Below, one piece after another: positions 23,175 to 35,400 of a DNA stretch of 64,000 nt (positions are counted from its first letter, which is position 1; every line of letters starts with the position of its first letter). Below the pieces are notes generated by a model. It worked only from the letters and a program-made list of their open reading frames with translations. It was not told where the DNA came from and made no database searches. The position numbers were made by a program, and so were the translations under genes. This stretch comes from Diabrotica undecimpunctata (Eukaryota; Arthropoda; Insecta; Coleoptera; Chrysomelidae): assembly GCF_040954645.1 (NCBI RefSeq), contig NC_092809.1:135955914-136019913 (forward strand), in the 5' to 3' direction.

Positions 23175-23302
23175 ACAACTTAGTCGAAGTAAAACAAATG
23201 TCGTTGTAAGTCATATGTTTGTAGTTTCCAGCTCAAGATAGTTTTAATTATGTTTTATTAGTAGGACACTCATATTTATGAGTTTTATTAATTCACACTA
23301 GC

Positions 23303-23308
23303 AATAAA
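23303..23308 (+). promoter_or_regulatory. Polyadenylation signal of the PLPP6-like gene
   Basis: AATAAA about 130 nt after the stop codon, with a second overlapping AATAAA just downstream. Confidence 0.6.
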
Positions 23309-24010
23309 ATAAATTCTGTTATCATTAATGTTTCTACCTGTCTGAATAGTTTATTAATAAGGAAATAAGAAATATTTGAAAACATTTAAAAAAAAATTGT
23401 AGTATTGTATTTTTTCTTGGGAGGCGAATAAAGTATTTTATTGTTCTTGTTTGTCGAGAAACTTCAGTGGACTTTGAAATATTGTTCTTGTTTGTGGAGA
23501 AACTTTGGTGGATGTTGAAATATTTGGCTTCAAGGCTTCTGGGAGTCTCTGGAAAAGTTTCTTTTAAAAAAGTTAAATCAATTTTATTTTATTTTTTTAT
23601 ATATAAAATTTACTGAAAGCCCATTTTACAATTTGAACATCAAATGATTTTATGATAAAAATAAATTTATGAGTTTATGTGTGTGTGTGAGATCATGGCA
23701 TCAGACAAAATCTATTTATCACAAAACATGGAAATTATTAATTATTTGAAATGTTGTCTATTTCTTTAAACTATACCACTATTTTTGCATTTCTGATCAA
23801 ATTAATGATGGCATCAAGTACCGATTTATTGGAGGAATACAGGAGAGCTGTAATATTTAGTGGCAATGGAAACTGAATTAGTTCTTGATGCAGAATTGAA
23901 GATAACCGAGAATTTAGAGAACGTTTGAGGAATATATGATTTAGAATACCAATGGATATATTATCATAACAACAGATAGAGTTAAATATATCAATTTTAC
24001 ATAACTAAAC
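23309..24010. other. Spacer between PLPP6 and the Penelope palindrome
   Basis: AT-rich. A near-duplicate word around ATTGTTCTTGTTTGT occurs twice (about 23440 and 23481). No gene. Confidence 0.4.
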
Positions 24011-24128
24011 ATAACTATACATAAATTGCGTTAGGCTTTCACGGCCATCGTCTAACTTATTAAACTGTTTATTCGGGCTGTTGGGCCGTTGTCTTCTGTT
24101 GAGATTTGTTCTCGACGTTTCGCCAACA

Positions 24129-26022
24129 CTAGGGGTTGGCATCTTCTGGAGATGTTGATGCTTCGCTTGTAAGCAGAAACTGACGACGCGTTGTACTACG
24201 GAGGCAATATTTATAATTCCCACTCGCCTCCCCTCCACTGGTTTCGGCTTGAGGGGGCGTGTCGTTGTTTATAGTAGCTTTTCTATCTCCGTGTTTGGCG
24301 GGAAGGGCGTTTGTGGATTTTAATACTGGTATCCATGTTTTGTTGATTTTTAGTCCTTCTTCTATCCTATTGAAATTGTTTGGGTGCTTGTATATTTCCA
24401 CCGCTTCCCGATATAACCGTGGGTAGTACTGTGAAGTTTTGTCCAGCATCTGTGTTTCTTCAAATAGTATTCGATGTTCTCCGCTTCCCAAAGCGTGTTC
24501 GGCAACGGCAGATTTGTCGATATGTCCTAAACGACAATGGCTTTTATGTTCATTTATCCTGGTGTTGGTGTGTCTTTTTGTGGTTCCCACATATACCATT
24601 CCACATGTGCATGGTATTCGGTATACTCCGGCCGTTGCTAATGGGTCGCGTTTGTCTTTTACCGATCTTAAACAATCCTTGATCTTCTTTGTAGGTCTGA
24701 AGATGGTCTTTATGTTGGCTTTCTTGAGTATTCGCCCAATTCTGTCCGTTACCCCCGATATATAGGGCAAGAACGCTTTCCCTTTACATTCTGTTTCTTC
24801 GTCCCTTCTTCTAGATACGTTGTTCATCGCCTTGTGTATTTCTCTTCTGGTGTACCCATTAGAGGTGAGCGCTTTTTCAATATAAAGAAGTTCACTTTGG
24901 AGATGTTGTGGTTCACAAATTCTCTTCGCCCTCTCTGCCAAAGTTTTGATGATACCTTGTTTTTGGCTAGGATGATGATTTGAGTTCCTGTTTAGGTATC
25001 TGTCTGTGTGTGTAGGTTTTCGATACACTTTATGTCCTAAGTGACCTTCCTTTCGATTTACTAATACATCCAGGAACGCTAGTTGTTGAGCTTTTTCTGT
25101 TTCCATCGTAAATTGAATATTTGGATGTAGTGTATTTATATAAGCCAGGAAATCGTTTAGTTTTTCTGCTCCGTGACCCCAAATCACAAAGGTGTCATCA
25201 ACGTATCTGAACCATACCCTAGGCTTGTATGCTGAGTCCATTATCTTCTTCTCTAAATGCTCCATGAAAAGGTTGGCTACGACCGGGCTTAGTGGGCTTC
25301 CCATTGCTACTCCATCCATCTGTTCATAAATTTGGTCTTCCCATGAAAAGTATGTGGTAGTTAGGCAAATACGGTATAATTCCACCATATCCTTGGAAAC
25401 TAGTCCCTCAATTAAATTCAGAACGTCTTCTAGGGGGACTCTTGTAAATAGGGAAACCACATCAAAACTAACAAGAATGTCAGATTCCTGCAAAGTTATT
25501 CCTTTGATCTTCTCAATAAAATGGGCGGAGTCTTTTACAAAGGCATCGTTTTTTCCTATATGTGGTTGTAAAATATCGGCCAGATGTTTTGCAAGGCTGT
25601 AAGACGGAGATCCTATGGAGCTCACAATAGGGCGGAGAGGTACATCGTCTTTGTGTATTTTCGGCAAGCCATACAAGCGTGGTGGGACTGCTTCGCTGTT
25701 GCATATTCTTGGCTTTATCTCCTCTGGTATGGACGAAGATTTAATAAGTCTGTTGATTTTCCGTAGGGTGACTGCTGTGGGATCTTTTTTAAGTTTCTTA
25801 TAAACCGCAGGATCTAGAAGATTTTGTATTTTCGTTTTGTAGTCGGCTGTCTTCATTACGATCGTGGCGTTTCCCTTGTCTGCTGGTAAAATTACAACAT
25901 CTTTGTCTGCGTTTAACGATTTTATGGCACGTATTTCTTGGTGGCTCAAATTATTTTTCGGTGTCTTAGCTTTATGCAAAATTCTTGCTGATTCTGTCCT
26001 TATTTCTTCAGCTGCTTCGATT
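24129..26022 (-). CDS. Penelope-like RT plus GIY-YIG protein, 5'-truncated copy
   Basis: Open from the truncation point (about 26022) to the stop at 24129, with at least 616 codons. It encodes the same domains as the plus-strand copy: RT with SFDVVSLF, MGSPLSP and FRYVDDTF motifs, then a GIY-YIG nuclease (GVYRIPCTCGMVYVG). No stop or frameshift was seen. The predicted protein differs from the other copy at one place, an extra Leu from a 3-nt insertion near 25817. It lacks roughly 110 N-terminal residues found in the other copy, so it probably makes no complete protein. Confidence 0.88.
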
Positions 26023-28240
26023 TATGCTTCTAGATTTGTTTTACGTTTTGAGCAGCAGGTTGAAATATGAAGATTGGAATAAAATTGAATCCATTTGTTA
26101 CAGAAAAATGGAAAATGAACTAGAAAGGAACACTGAACGCCAGAAAAACAAATACGAACGCTTAACCAAACATAAGGAGGTAGAATCAAAACAAAACACA
26201 GAAAGAACAGTGGTCAATCTTTCAGATAAAGTTTTAACTTCAGCTGAAACATCATTGTTAGCCAAAGGGGGAAATTTTGCGATTGTGCCTAAAGTTATAC
26301 CCAAAGAAGACATCATCGCTAATATAGAGTCTGCGATCCGCAACTTACCAATCGAAGCAGCTGAAGAAATAAGGACAGAATCAGCAAGAATTTTGCATAA
26401 AGCTAAGACACCGAAAAATAATTTGAGCCACCAAGAAATACGTGCCATAAAATCGTTAAACGCAGACAAAGATGTTGTAATTTTACCAGCAGACAAGGGA
26501 AACGCCACGATCGTAATGAAGACAGCCGACTACAAAACGAAAATACAAAATCTAGATCCTGCGGTTTATAAGAAACTTAAAAAAGATCCCACAGCAGTCA
26601 CCCTACGGAAAATCAACAGACTTATTAAATCTTCGTCCATACCAGAGGAGATAAAGCCAAGAATATGCAACAGCGAAGCAGTCCCACCACGCTTGTATGG
26701 CTTGCCGAAAATACACAAAGACGATGTACCTCTCCGCCCTATTGTGAGCTCCATAGGATCTCCGTCTTACAGCCTTGCAAAACATCTGGCCGATATTTTA
26801 CAACCACATATAGGAAAAAACGATGCCTTTGTAAAAGACTCCGCCCATTTTATTGAGAAGATCAAAGGAATAACTTTGCAGGAATCTGACATTCTTGTTA
26901 GTTTTGATGTGGTTTCCCTATTTACAAGAGTCCCCCTAGAAGACGTTCTGAATTTAATTGAGGGACTAGTTTCCAAGGATATGGTGGAATTATACCGTAT
27001 TTGCCTAACTACCACATACTTTTCATGGGAAGACCAAATTTATGAACAGATGGATGGAGTAGCAATGGGAAGCCCACTAAGCCCGGTCGTAGCCAACCTT
27101 TTCATGGAGCATTTAGAGAAGAAGATAATGGACTCAGCATACAAGCCTAGGGTATGGTTCAGATACGTTGATGACACCTTTGTGATTTGGGGTCACGGAG
27201 CAGAAAAACTAAACGATTTCCTGGCTTATATAAATACACTACATCCAAATATTCAATTTACGATGGAAACAGAAAAAGCTCAACAACTAGCGTTCCTGGA
27301 TGTATTAGTAAATCGAAAGGAAGGTCACTTAGGACATAAAGTGTATCGAAAACCTACACACACAGACAGATACCTAAACAGGAACTCAAATCATCATCCT
27401 AGCCAAAAACAAGGTATCATCAAAACTTTGGCAGAGAGGGCGAAGAGAATTTGTGAACCACAACATCTCCAAAGTGAACTTCTTTATATTGAAAAAGCGC
27501 TCACCTCTAATGGGTACACCAGAAGAGAAATACACAAGGCGATGAACAACGTATCTAGAAGAAGGGACGAAGAAACAGAATGTAAAGGGAAAGCGTTCTT
27601 GCCCTATATATCGGGGGTAACGGACAGAATTGGGCGAATACTCAAGAAAGCCAACATAAAGACCATCTTCAGACCTACAAAGAAGATCAAGGATTGTTTA
27701 AGATCGGTAAAAGACAAACGCGACCCATTAGCAACGGCCGGAGTATACCGAATACCATGCACATGTGGAATGGTATATGTGGGAACCACAAAAAGACACA
27801 CCAACACCAGGATAAATGAACATAAAAGCCATTGTCGTTTAGGACATATCGACAAATCTGCCGTTGCCGAACACGCTTTGGGAAGCGGAGAACATCGAAT
27901 ACTATTTGAAGAAACACAGATGCTGGACAAAACTTCACAGTACTACCCACGGTTATATCGGGAAGCGGTGGAAATATACAAGCACCCAAACAATTTCAAT
28001 AGGATAGAAGAAGGACTAAAAATCAACAAAACATGGATACCAGTATTAAAATCCACAAACGCCCTTCCCGCCAAACACGGAGATAGAAAAGCTACTATAA
28101 ACAACGACACGCCCCCTCAAGCCGAAACCAGTGGAGGGGAGGCGAGTGGGAATTATAAATATTGCCTCCGTAGTACAACGCGTCGTCAGTTTCTGCTTAC
28201 AAGCGAAGCATCAACATCTCCAGAAGATGCCAACCCCTAG
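26023..28240 (+). CDS. Penelope-like RT plus GIY-YIG protein, nearly full-length
   Basis: Uninterrupted coding sequence. The open frame reaches upstream to 25985, but the first dozen or so codons come from the antisense end of the other copy, so the true start is lost. Counting from 25985: N-terminal region LKYEDWNKIES near 27, PADKGNATIVM near 168, RLYGLPKIHK near 236, motif A SFDVVSLF (Asp308), motif B MGSPLSP (361-367), motif C YVDD (394-397), FLDVLVNR near 438, and the GIY-YIG domain GVYRI (586-590), YVG (598-600), Arg609, Glu612. This pairing of RT and GIY-YIG is diagnostic of endonuclease-bearing Penelope-like elements, which prime on nicked target DNA. The copy is 5'-truncated but otherwise shows no decay, so the insertion is recent. 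Confidence 0.9.
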
Positions 28241-28328
28241 TGTTGGCGAAACGTCGAGAACAAATCTCAACAGAAGACAACGGCCCAACAGCCCGAATAA
28301 ACAGTTTAATAAGTTATAACTATACATA

Positions 28329-30100
28329 TTGACGAGTCAATACTGACATTTATGCTCTATTATAATTATAGGTGGAATGTTTTTTGGAATTGTAGGGTGA
28401 ATTCTAAAGTAATGATTTGTAGATTTTCATTTTCTTGTAATGTAATGTAATGTAAATTTGTAGGTTTGCATTTTTTGTAATCAGCTTCCCATTTCCAACT
28501 AATATTAGGTTTGAGAACATTATTCAAATCATTTAAATTAAAATACTTTGTCAATATGGTGGCAACTGTGATTACTTTTTGTGGTCATTACATTATTTTG
28601 CTTAAGATCCATAATTATTTTTTTATGTTAAAAATTAAGACATTTTGGAATTGATTTAGTGGGTTCCTGATCTTTCTGACTTCAATCCTATTGAGAGATT
28701 TTCATTATTTGGCAACAAAACTTACTTAGAACATTAGGGTTTTAAAATAACTAATTTTAAATGATCATTTTGCTAAATTCTTTGGTATTATGTTGGTAGT
28801 ATTGATTAATGGCGTCATAAATAAATATTACCCTTATATTATGCGACCTACAACGATATTTATTTTGCTATCACTGTAAATCAGATTGTATTAATTTGAA
28901 TTTTAAATTTGACGTAAATTTAGCGGTGTTGGGTATGTTTTTTATTTATATAGTCCAAGGAAAATTTTAGCAAGGTTATTGTTCATTGCTTTTTGTCGAA
29001 CATATTTTACTTTTACTGAAAATAATGCAGAAGCCTGTACCTATTTCGATTTTAAATAACATAGTTTTCGCGTGATATTCAAAGCTATATCGTATCATCG
29101 ACTAGGCTACAAACCAACATTTCTAATTTTATCGTCTACATAGTTTTTTTTATTTTGCTCCTCATGTATGAAGAAAGAGTATCTTCAATTTTGACTGTAG
29201 GGTGAAAAAAAAGGTTAGAAGAACTTCAGAACACATTTTATTGCATATGTTTTTTATTTTACAAGTCAGTATTCTCTATCTTGTTTGATTCGTGTTATTT
29301 ATCTGATTCGTGTTATTTATCTTAAATGATTGCCAGTATTGTGTTTATAATAGTTGTACTATTGTTTGGGTACATTTTACTATGAATTTATTCCCTACAT
29401 TTTTCCCATATGTTTTTCATCACTCCAAAAATACTATTATTTATGTTTTTGACTAACAAATTTATTCCTCATGAGAGAATTAACTATTTAACGCAAAATT
29501 TGCGGTCTGCATATACTTCAATCATTTTCTTGGAAATATAAATATGCAATATGATTTGTAAGTATTACAAAATCTATTATTTGTGTGTACTGATAGTTTA
29601 ATTTATGATATTTATGTGTTTAATCCGTCTAATTATGATTAGCATTAATATATATATTATTTTTCGTGTTATCAATCCTTGTGATATTATATAAAGGTTT
29701 TTAAAAACAATAATTATCTTTTATTATTAGGCCATCTGTCGGTAATGGACAGAATCATTGTCGGAAATATACAATACAGTGATGAGTGCCTTACCACCCG
29801 GCAAAATAGCGAAAAGGATAGAAGACAGATTAAGTTGTGAGATAGTACGAGATAAAGCTAGTTCTTGACGTGGCTATTTGACTTCAGTCATAATTATACG
29901 GATGACCTCGAAAATATTTTATTTTAATAATTTCTGATGTTAGAATAAATGATTGAATAAATTAAGATATATTATAGTAAAAAACATTAAATAGTAGCTA
30001 CTTTAAATTATAAATCTTGAAGTTTATTTAATAATAAAAATAACTCAACTGAAATATTTGACTAAACTAAAGGTAGGTATGTTGTGTCCGAAAACAATTA
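28329..30100. other. AT-rich spacer with one short exon-like ORF
   Basis: No recognisable gene. A possible terminal exon at 29753-29868 is listed separately. Confidence 0.4.
29753..29868 (+). other. Possible short terminal exon, unassigned
   Basis: Preceded by GGTAATGGACAG (an AG acceptor without a strong pyrimidine tract). Open to TGA at 29866-29868 and encodes about 38 residues including NTVMSALPPGKIAKRIEDRL. It is less AT-biased than its surroundings. I do not recognise it; it could be an exon of a gene whose other exons lie outside, or chance. Confidence 0.18.
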
Positions 30101-30181
30101 TTGTATGTGGAATTGGTGTAATAGTTAGAGACGTGGTCTATTGACGAGAAGATTGGGGTTCAATTCACACCAAGGATACAA
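30101..30181 (+). ncRNA. tRNA-like sequence with pol III A and B boxes
   Basis: 81 nt whose ends pair as TTGTAT/ATACAA, like an acceptor stem. It has an A-box-like GGTGTAATAGTTAGAG (30115-30130) and a B-box-like GGTTCAATTC (30157-30166) at tRNA spacing. A TCT/AGA stem with a 7-nt loop could serve as an anticodon arm. D- and T-stem pairing is imperfect, so a tRNA pseudogene or tRNA-derived SINE head is more likely than a functional tRNA. Confidence 0.35.
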
Positions 30182-30593
30182 TTTTTGTTTTACTCAATCA
30201 AAATAATAAAAAATATGATACATATTAGGTAACAAGTTTTCGAAAAACTTATTACATATTTACAATTTATTCTTATTCCAATGTTTTAAAATAGAAATAC
30301 AAAATAATTCAAATTAAATTCCAGTTTTACAGTCTTCAGTTGTGAATGTAAAATAATCCGGTGAGGACTGTTTAATGTCAAATCCATCACTAAATTCTCA
30401 GTGTTAATATCAATTCCTCTGTACAGGTAATGATTTTCAAAACAATTGACAACATTGGAATGGATGCGCGCTAACAGCTGCCTGCTTTACAGCTAACCAA
30501 ATCATCAAGCCTTCAGCCATGAAATAATACCATATCGAGAAGTGTTTTTGCACGGTAAACAGAAACTGTTTATTGAAAAAACAATTCGTGAAA

Positions 30594-31620
30594 ATGGTTT
30601 TAACGGTCGAGGAAAAAGTGCAAATTGTTGTCTGGCATGTGAATGGATTATCAGACAACATGATTAGACAACAATTTGTAAATATGTTTCCAAATAGGCC
30701 GGCTCCAGCACGATCAACAATTCAGTCTATTATACGTAATTTTTTTACATATGGATCCGTGTTCGCTCCAAGAGGAGTTCGTAGACGAAGGGAGGTAAAT
30801 CCATATTTGGAACTAAGGGACACTTTGATTTGTGCAAGTATTTAGCAAAATCCTACCCAATCAACATCTTGTCTCGGAGAACAATATGGAATTTCAAGAT
30901 TTAGAGTAGGAAAAATTTTGAAAAGACATGGATACCGTCCCTATAAACTTCATAAATCCAACGAACTGCAATGGAAATGTCACATCAAGATGAACATTTT
31001 TTAGAGAACGTTTTGTTCACCGATGAATGTACGTTTTCATTGCAGGGCCGTCACAATTCAATGAATGCTCGGCATTGGTCTCGAGGAAATCCTCGTCAGA
31101 TTTATGTCGCTCGTACCCAGCGTCCTCGAAAAGTAAATGTTTGGGGAGGCATAATAGGGAATCATGTCATTGGTCCATTTTTTATAGACGGTATGTTGAC
31201 TGGGCGGAAATACTTGGAACTTCTGCAAAATCAAATTGTGCCAGCTCTTCGTAATTTACCAATACCTTTCGATTCCATATGGTTTCAACACGATGATTGT
31301 CCTGCACATAATTCTCGCATTGTCAGTGAATATCTCAGTGCCACTTTTCCTAATCGATTGATTAGTGGCCACGGGGATATTCTTTGGCCTGCAAGATCAC
31401 CTGATCTTGCACCTTGTGATTTTTTTATGTGGGGATATATCCAGTCCAAACTATATGAAATTGAAGACGATAGGCCTAATTCTCTCCAAGAATTAAGAGA
31501 AAAGATCTCTGATTCAATGAGAGGTATTAGTCCAGAAACATTAATGTTAGACGAAACTTTTATAATAGATTGGGTTATTGTTCTGCTGCTAATGGAGACT
31601 TATTCGAACATTTTTTGTAA
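30594..31620 (+). pseudogene. Third DD41D transposase, decayed
   Basis: ATG at 30594 opens a helix-turn-helix region (LTVEEKVQIVVWHVNG, residues 3-18). In-frame stops and frame changes follow from about 30843 to 30970; RFRVGKILKRHGYRPYK reads there in another frame. The catalytic part (about 30971-31540) is open: LFTDECTFSLQGRHN (first Asp), VNVWGGIIGNHVIGPFF, FQHDDCPAHN (second Asp) and WPARSPDLAPCDFFMWG (third Asp). I count 41 residues between the last two. A last frame change near 31545 leads to a C-terminus ending LFEHFL and TAA at 31618-31620. No inverted repeats could be found. Confidence 0.87.
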
Positions 31621-34139
31621 GTACATTTATTTAGAACGTTCTTTTATGTTTGAAGAATTTTTACTTTCAAAGCACGTGGTGTTCGTGTGTATTAAGGTAT
31701 AAAAAATGCTTATTAAAAGCTTAAAATTTTTTTATTTTAAAGAAGATCTTTTCGGAATTAAATCATTCCATCATCAGTTTACTAAAAGAGAGAGCAAAAA
31801 TACCAATATTAAAAAACAAGTAAGTTAAAATTTAAATATATAGAAATAACACGTTGGTTTTTTACTACTTACATAAAAAGTTCTTAAAAACATTGTATGG
31901 CCACATAAAAACATTGGAAGGACATCCATATTAAAAATAATCCTCATGGTATTTATCAAGGTAAATGCAATAGACTGTTAACTTGTTGATTATTAAAAAC
32001 TGAAAATGGGGGCATCTTACATGACCCCCTGTAGCTGGTGAGGTTTTATCGACTTACATTACCATGTAATAATGTTCAGGACGGTACCTAAAAATTTTAA
32101 GGGGTGGCCACAGGAAGTGAATCGTCATAAATCAGAGTTTTAAAACGGTCGCCCAGCCCCTTGAACCAAATTGCATATACAATTCCGCAGAAATTTGATA
32201 TGCTAACAACAAGTGAATTTCTTTAAGAACTTAAAAACAAATTATCATGTGTTAGCCACTTTGACAATGAGAGTTTACTGAATAGAAGAAAAATAATATA
32301 ATCTTTTGAAGAAAATGAGTAGTTAGAATATATAATTAAACAAGATCATAATATATTATAATAAAAAAGTAAGTAATAAAAATATTAAATGTAAAATATG
32401 TAAATAAATACTTAATACTTTCCCAAACATTTATTGGTTAATAAAATAAAAATTGTTTCTTGGTAAATATTTTTTTTCCGTTTCCCCCCCCTACGATGGG
32501 GCCTTTTAGGGGAAAGTCGGGGTAAAAGCGGTAATCTTTTTTGTGGTTCCAAAATTTACATTCTCGGCAAATTTTAGCTTGTTCGTATGCTTTTTGGGGG
32601 TCAAAACTATGACGACTGTACAATGATGCAGATGAAAAAAAAAATTAAATAAGTGATTGATCAAAGACAGTAGGCAGGATAATTTAGGAATGTGGGATGA
32701 AATCAAAACAATATAAATAGTACACATATAATTTGCTAAAAAAATAATAAATACATTAGTAAAAAAGTGAAATATTGCACAAAATTTAGATAACACAAAA
32801 ATAACAATTTTCAACGTGAGTGAATATAAACAAAACATTGGTAATAAATACAACAATTAAATATATGTATATCGGTGTATAATTTTTAAAAATAACAAGA
32901 AAAAAATTAAAGCTGCATGTTTAAGATCCAAAAATCTTCCACTTTAAGTAATAAACGGAAGTTCGTACGTGCAAGTTAAGTAAAAAAAACCAAATTATTA
33001 CCTAAGAACTCTTGGAATGGTTTCTATTCGTTACAGTCTATAGTTTTTATCAGATAAAGCAGCCAAAAAGGTTTATTTGGTCTTGAGGTAACTATGAAAG
33101 AGGACCGTGTAAATTATTTAATTTTTGATTTTGAGCTTTACTGTTTATTTTTTAATTCAGTACTTGTATGCTGCTTAAATATATGAACTTAAAGGCTACA
33201 AGTAGAAAGGCCATGTAATCAATAATATTATGTATAAAAGGCGTAAATACCGACTTACTTAATTTTATAGAAAACGCAAGGTATGGTGAATTTTCATCGC
33301 ACAGATTCTCAAAAAACCCATTTGAGCAACTCCTTGTACATAGTAAATGACTCTGAACTGATTCTTAGCAGATACACTACTGATTGATAAAATTAGGAGC
33401 GAAAATATTTCATTTCTCGGTCCTCACCATAATTGGTCCTCTTACTGTAATTATTTTTTTCTCGATGTCTTAGTACCCTGGTAAAAAGGGTTTATTATCA
33501 AATAAATATCTTCTGGTATCGAAGAAACACTGTCAGAGTTAAAATCTTACACAATGAACTGTCAAATCGAAAAATTAAACAATCTACACGGTTATATAGA
33601 GTAAAGAAATATTAAAAAATACTCTACAATCACTAGGTTAGAATAAATCGTAATTCAATACACCCTACAATCACTTGACATTGCTATGATGAGTAAAAAC
33701 AATCTAGTAAGATTTGTTCCTTCATTTAAACTAAAATAGGTTAACAACTACGAACTTTCTGGAGATTCTAATGAACTAAACATATCAAATGTTAGCTTAT
33801 TCGTGTTTTAACAAAAAAAATATCAGTATTGAGTCAAATATTGTAACTAAGAACGATTTTTGTTCTGAGTCAAGATCAAAAGATTTGAGATGTAACACAA
33901 ACCTTTGACAAAGCCAACTGTGTTTTTTATGAAAATTATATATAACTTGTTATAAATATAACAATCCATATTTTTGCTTGGTAACTAACAGCAAAATTAA
34001 TTTCTAGTAATTAGTAAACAAAACCATGTGGCAGCAGAAATACACAGATTATTAAATGGGGTGTATACCGTGTTTTGAAAATTTTATCAAATACGATGTA
34101 AACCCACATTCAAAGTTATTGAGGTTATAAAATTAATTG

Positions 34140-34140
<1 letters not shown>
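31621..34140. other. AT-rich spacer, no gene recognised
   Basis: A minus-strand open stretch around 32623-32490 (AKICRECKFWNHKKDYRFYP) has an unusual Cys/Trp/Lys composition but matches nothing I know. The rest is non-coding. Confidence 0.35.

Positions 34141-34213
<73 letters not shown>
34141..34213. repeat. (TA)n microsatellite
   Basis: About 36 uninterrupted TA units. Confidence 0.97.
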
Positions 34214-34216
<3 letters not shown>

Positions 34217-34933
34217 ATTGATATAAAATTTTCATTATAAAATAAAGATATTGCAGATATATCATATGGTTGAAACTTAAAACACGTTTTATATAATTTT
34301 CGCATATAAAAACCCTATGAGCATCCCAACGTTTTTTATTTTGTTCCTATATTATGATATACATTAAAAATATATATAAAGATACTTCAAACATTTGTTC
34401 AAAGTATATCTTTGATTATGCCCTTAATACCTACCAGTGCGTTACAAAAGCTAAGTAAAAGATAGATGGCAGTTGACCCAACGCTTTAATTAAAAAAACT
34501 AAATTTTTAGTTAAAACAAAACATCAGGAATAAGAATTATCTTGTTTTGTTTTTGGTAGTGGTATTTGTTCCTCGTAGCTTTTAATCTGTTTAGATAACA
34601 GTTTTCGCAGAAAGAGCAGCCTTGACTTGAGAAGGATCAAAATAATCGATTTTGGTAGTTATTGGCACAAATTTGGGCTATATAGATTATGTTTTATAGA
34701 AGAGTGGATATGATCTAACAAGAGTCAAGGAGGAAAGGCATAGAAGATATTCCAACGGAAAATAGTAACACTCTCGTTCTCATGAAATCAGTGCACTCAC
34801 AGCCGAAGTCTGATTTATCAACACCCAGAAAAATTTCCGAATTTGTTTGTTTTCAAAGATCTACTAAACCTCCTTATTTTTTCGTCTCATCCATTATTTT
34901 TTAATATATACTAAGGTTTTCATCAACCGTCAA
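34214..34933. other. AT-rich spacer, no feature recognised
   Basis: No supported feature. Confidence 0.4.
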
Positions 34934-35400
34934 GACGAATCCCTGAACTGAGGGCTGAATATCAATAGATCGCAGCGTAGAAACTGCTCTACCAGGTCAC
35001 CACCCAGACAGGACGTTACGTCGACTATAGACAATTCTGAGTTTCAATGTCGAAAAGATTATAATACCCATACTCTTTCGTCTAAATCTCTGGTTTACTG
35101 GCAAGGGGAATCCCAAAGTAAACCAATAATCTCAACGGAAATAAGGGTTGTCCTCTGACTAGAAAGGAGACAGCCTTAGAATCGTTAATGCACTGTTCAA
35201 CAGATGGTAGCTTCACACCTCTACCCAGTCAAGTAAGTGCGTCAACCAAATCAAACCAAGTCAAATGTCCGAACCAGCGGTTCCGCTCGTAATGATCTGG
35301 ATTACTATCGTAACGACGAGTTATCAGCAGGGTAAAACTAACCTGTCTCAGGACGGTTTAACTCAGCTCTTACCGTCGCTTCAACACTTGGCGAATTCTA
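34934..35400 (-). pseudogene. 28S rRNA 3'-end fragment (pseudogene)
   Basis: The minus strand reads like the 3' part of large-subunit rRNA. In order: AGAATTCGCCAAGTGTTG, CTGAGACAGGTTAGTTTTAC, the sarcin/ricin-loop region (degraded to CATTACGAGCGGAACCGC; the normal loop reads AGTACGAGAGGAACC), GGTTCGGACATTTG, GTGAAGCTACCATCTG, GTAGAGCAGTTTCTACGCTG, CGATCTATTGATATTCAGCC. The last matches the terminal region of animal 28S. Changes in the invariant loop and missing segments show a non-functional, old copy. It probably arrived by retroposition or rDNA dispersal. Confidence 0.88.

Larger units (their letters stand above)
24024..28315. mobile_element. Palindromic pair of Penelope-like elements, head to head
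   Basis: Two near-identical Penelope-like copies point outward. One lies on the minus strand (24024 to about 26022) and one on the plus strand (about 26023 to 28315). The whole block is flanked by one exact 13-bp repeat ATAACTATACATA (24011-24023 and 28316-28328), so it behaves as a single insertion. The plus copy is longer at its 5' side by about 330 bp; the minus copy is longer at its 3' side by about 35 bp. Both end in the same UTR, which includes GGCCCAACAGCCCGAATAAA. Confidence 0.92.

Noticed and set aside
24024..24060. Hammerhead ribozyme at the Penelope 3' end
   Set aside because: A GTTAG/CTAAC hairpin with GAAA is present, but the CUGANGA core needed for a hammerhead is not seen. A covariance search would settle it.
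24380..24765. Open frames on the plus strand within the minus Penelope copy (and their mirror at 27604-27989)
   Set aside because: They are antisense shadows of the Penelope ORF; each appears in both arms and resembles nothing.
34087..34305. Minus-strand ORF with an Ile-Tyr repeat
   Set aside because: Translation of the (TA)n tract.
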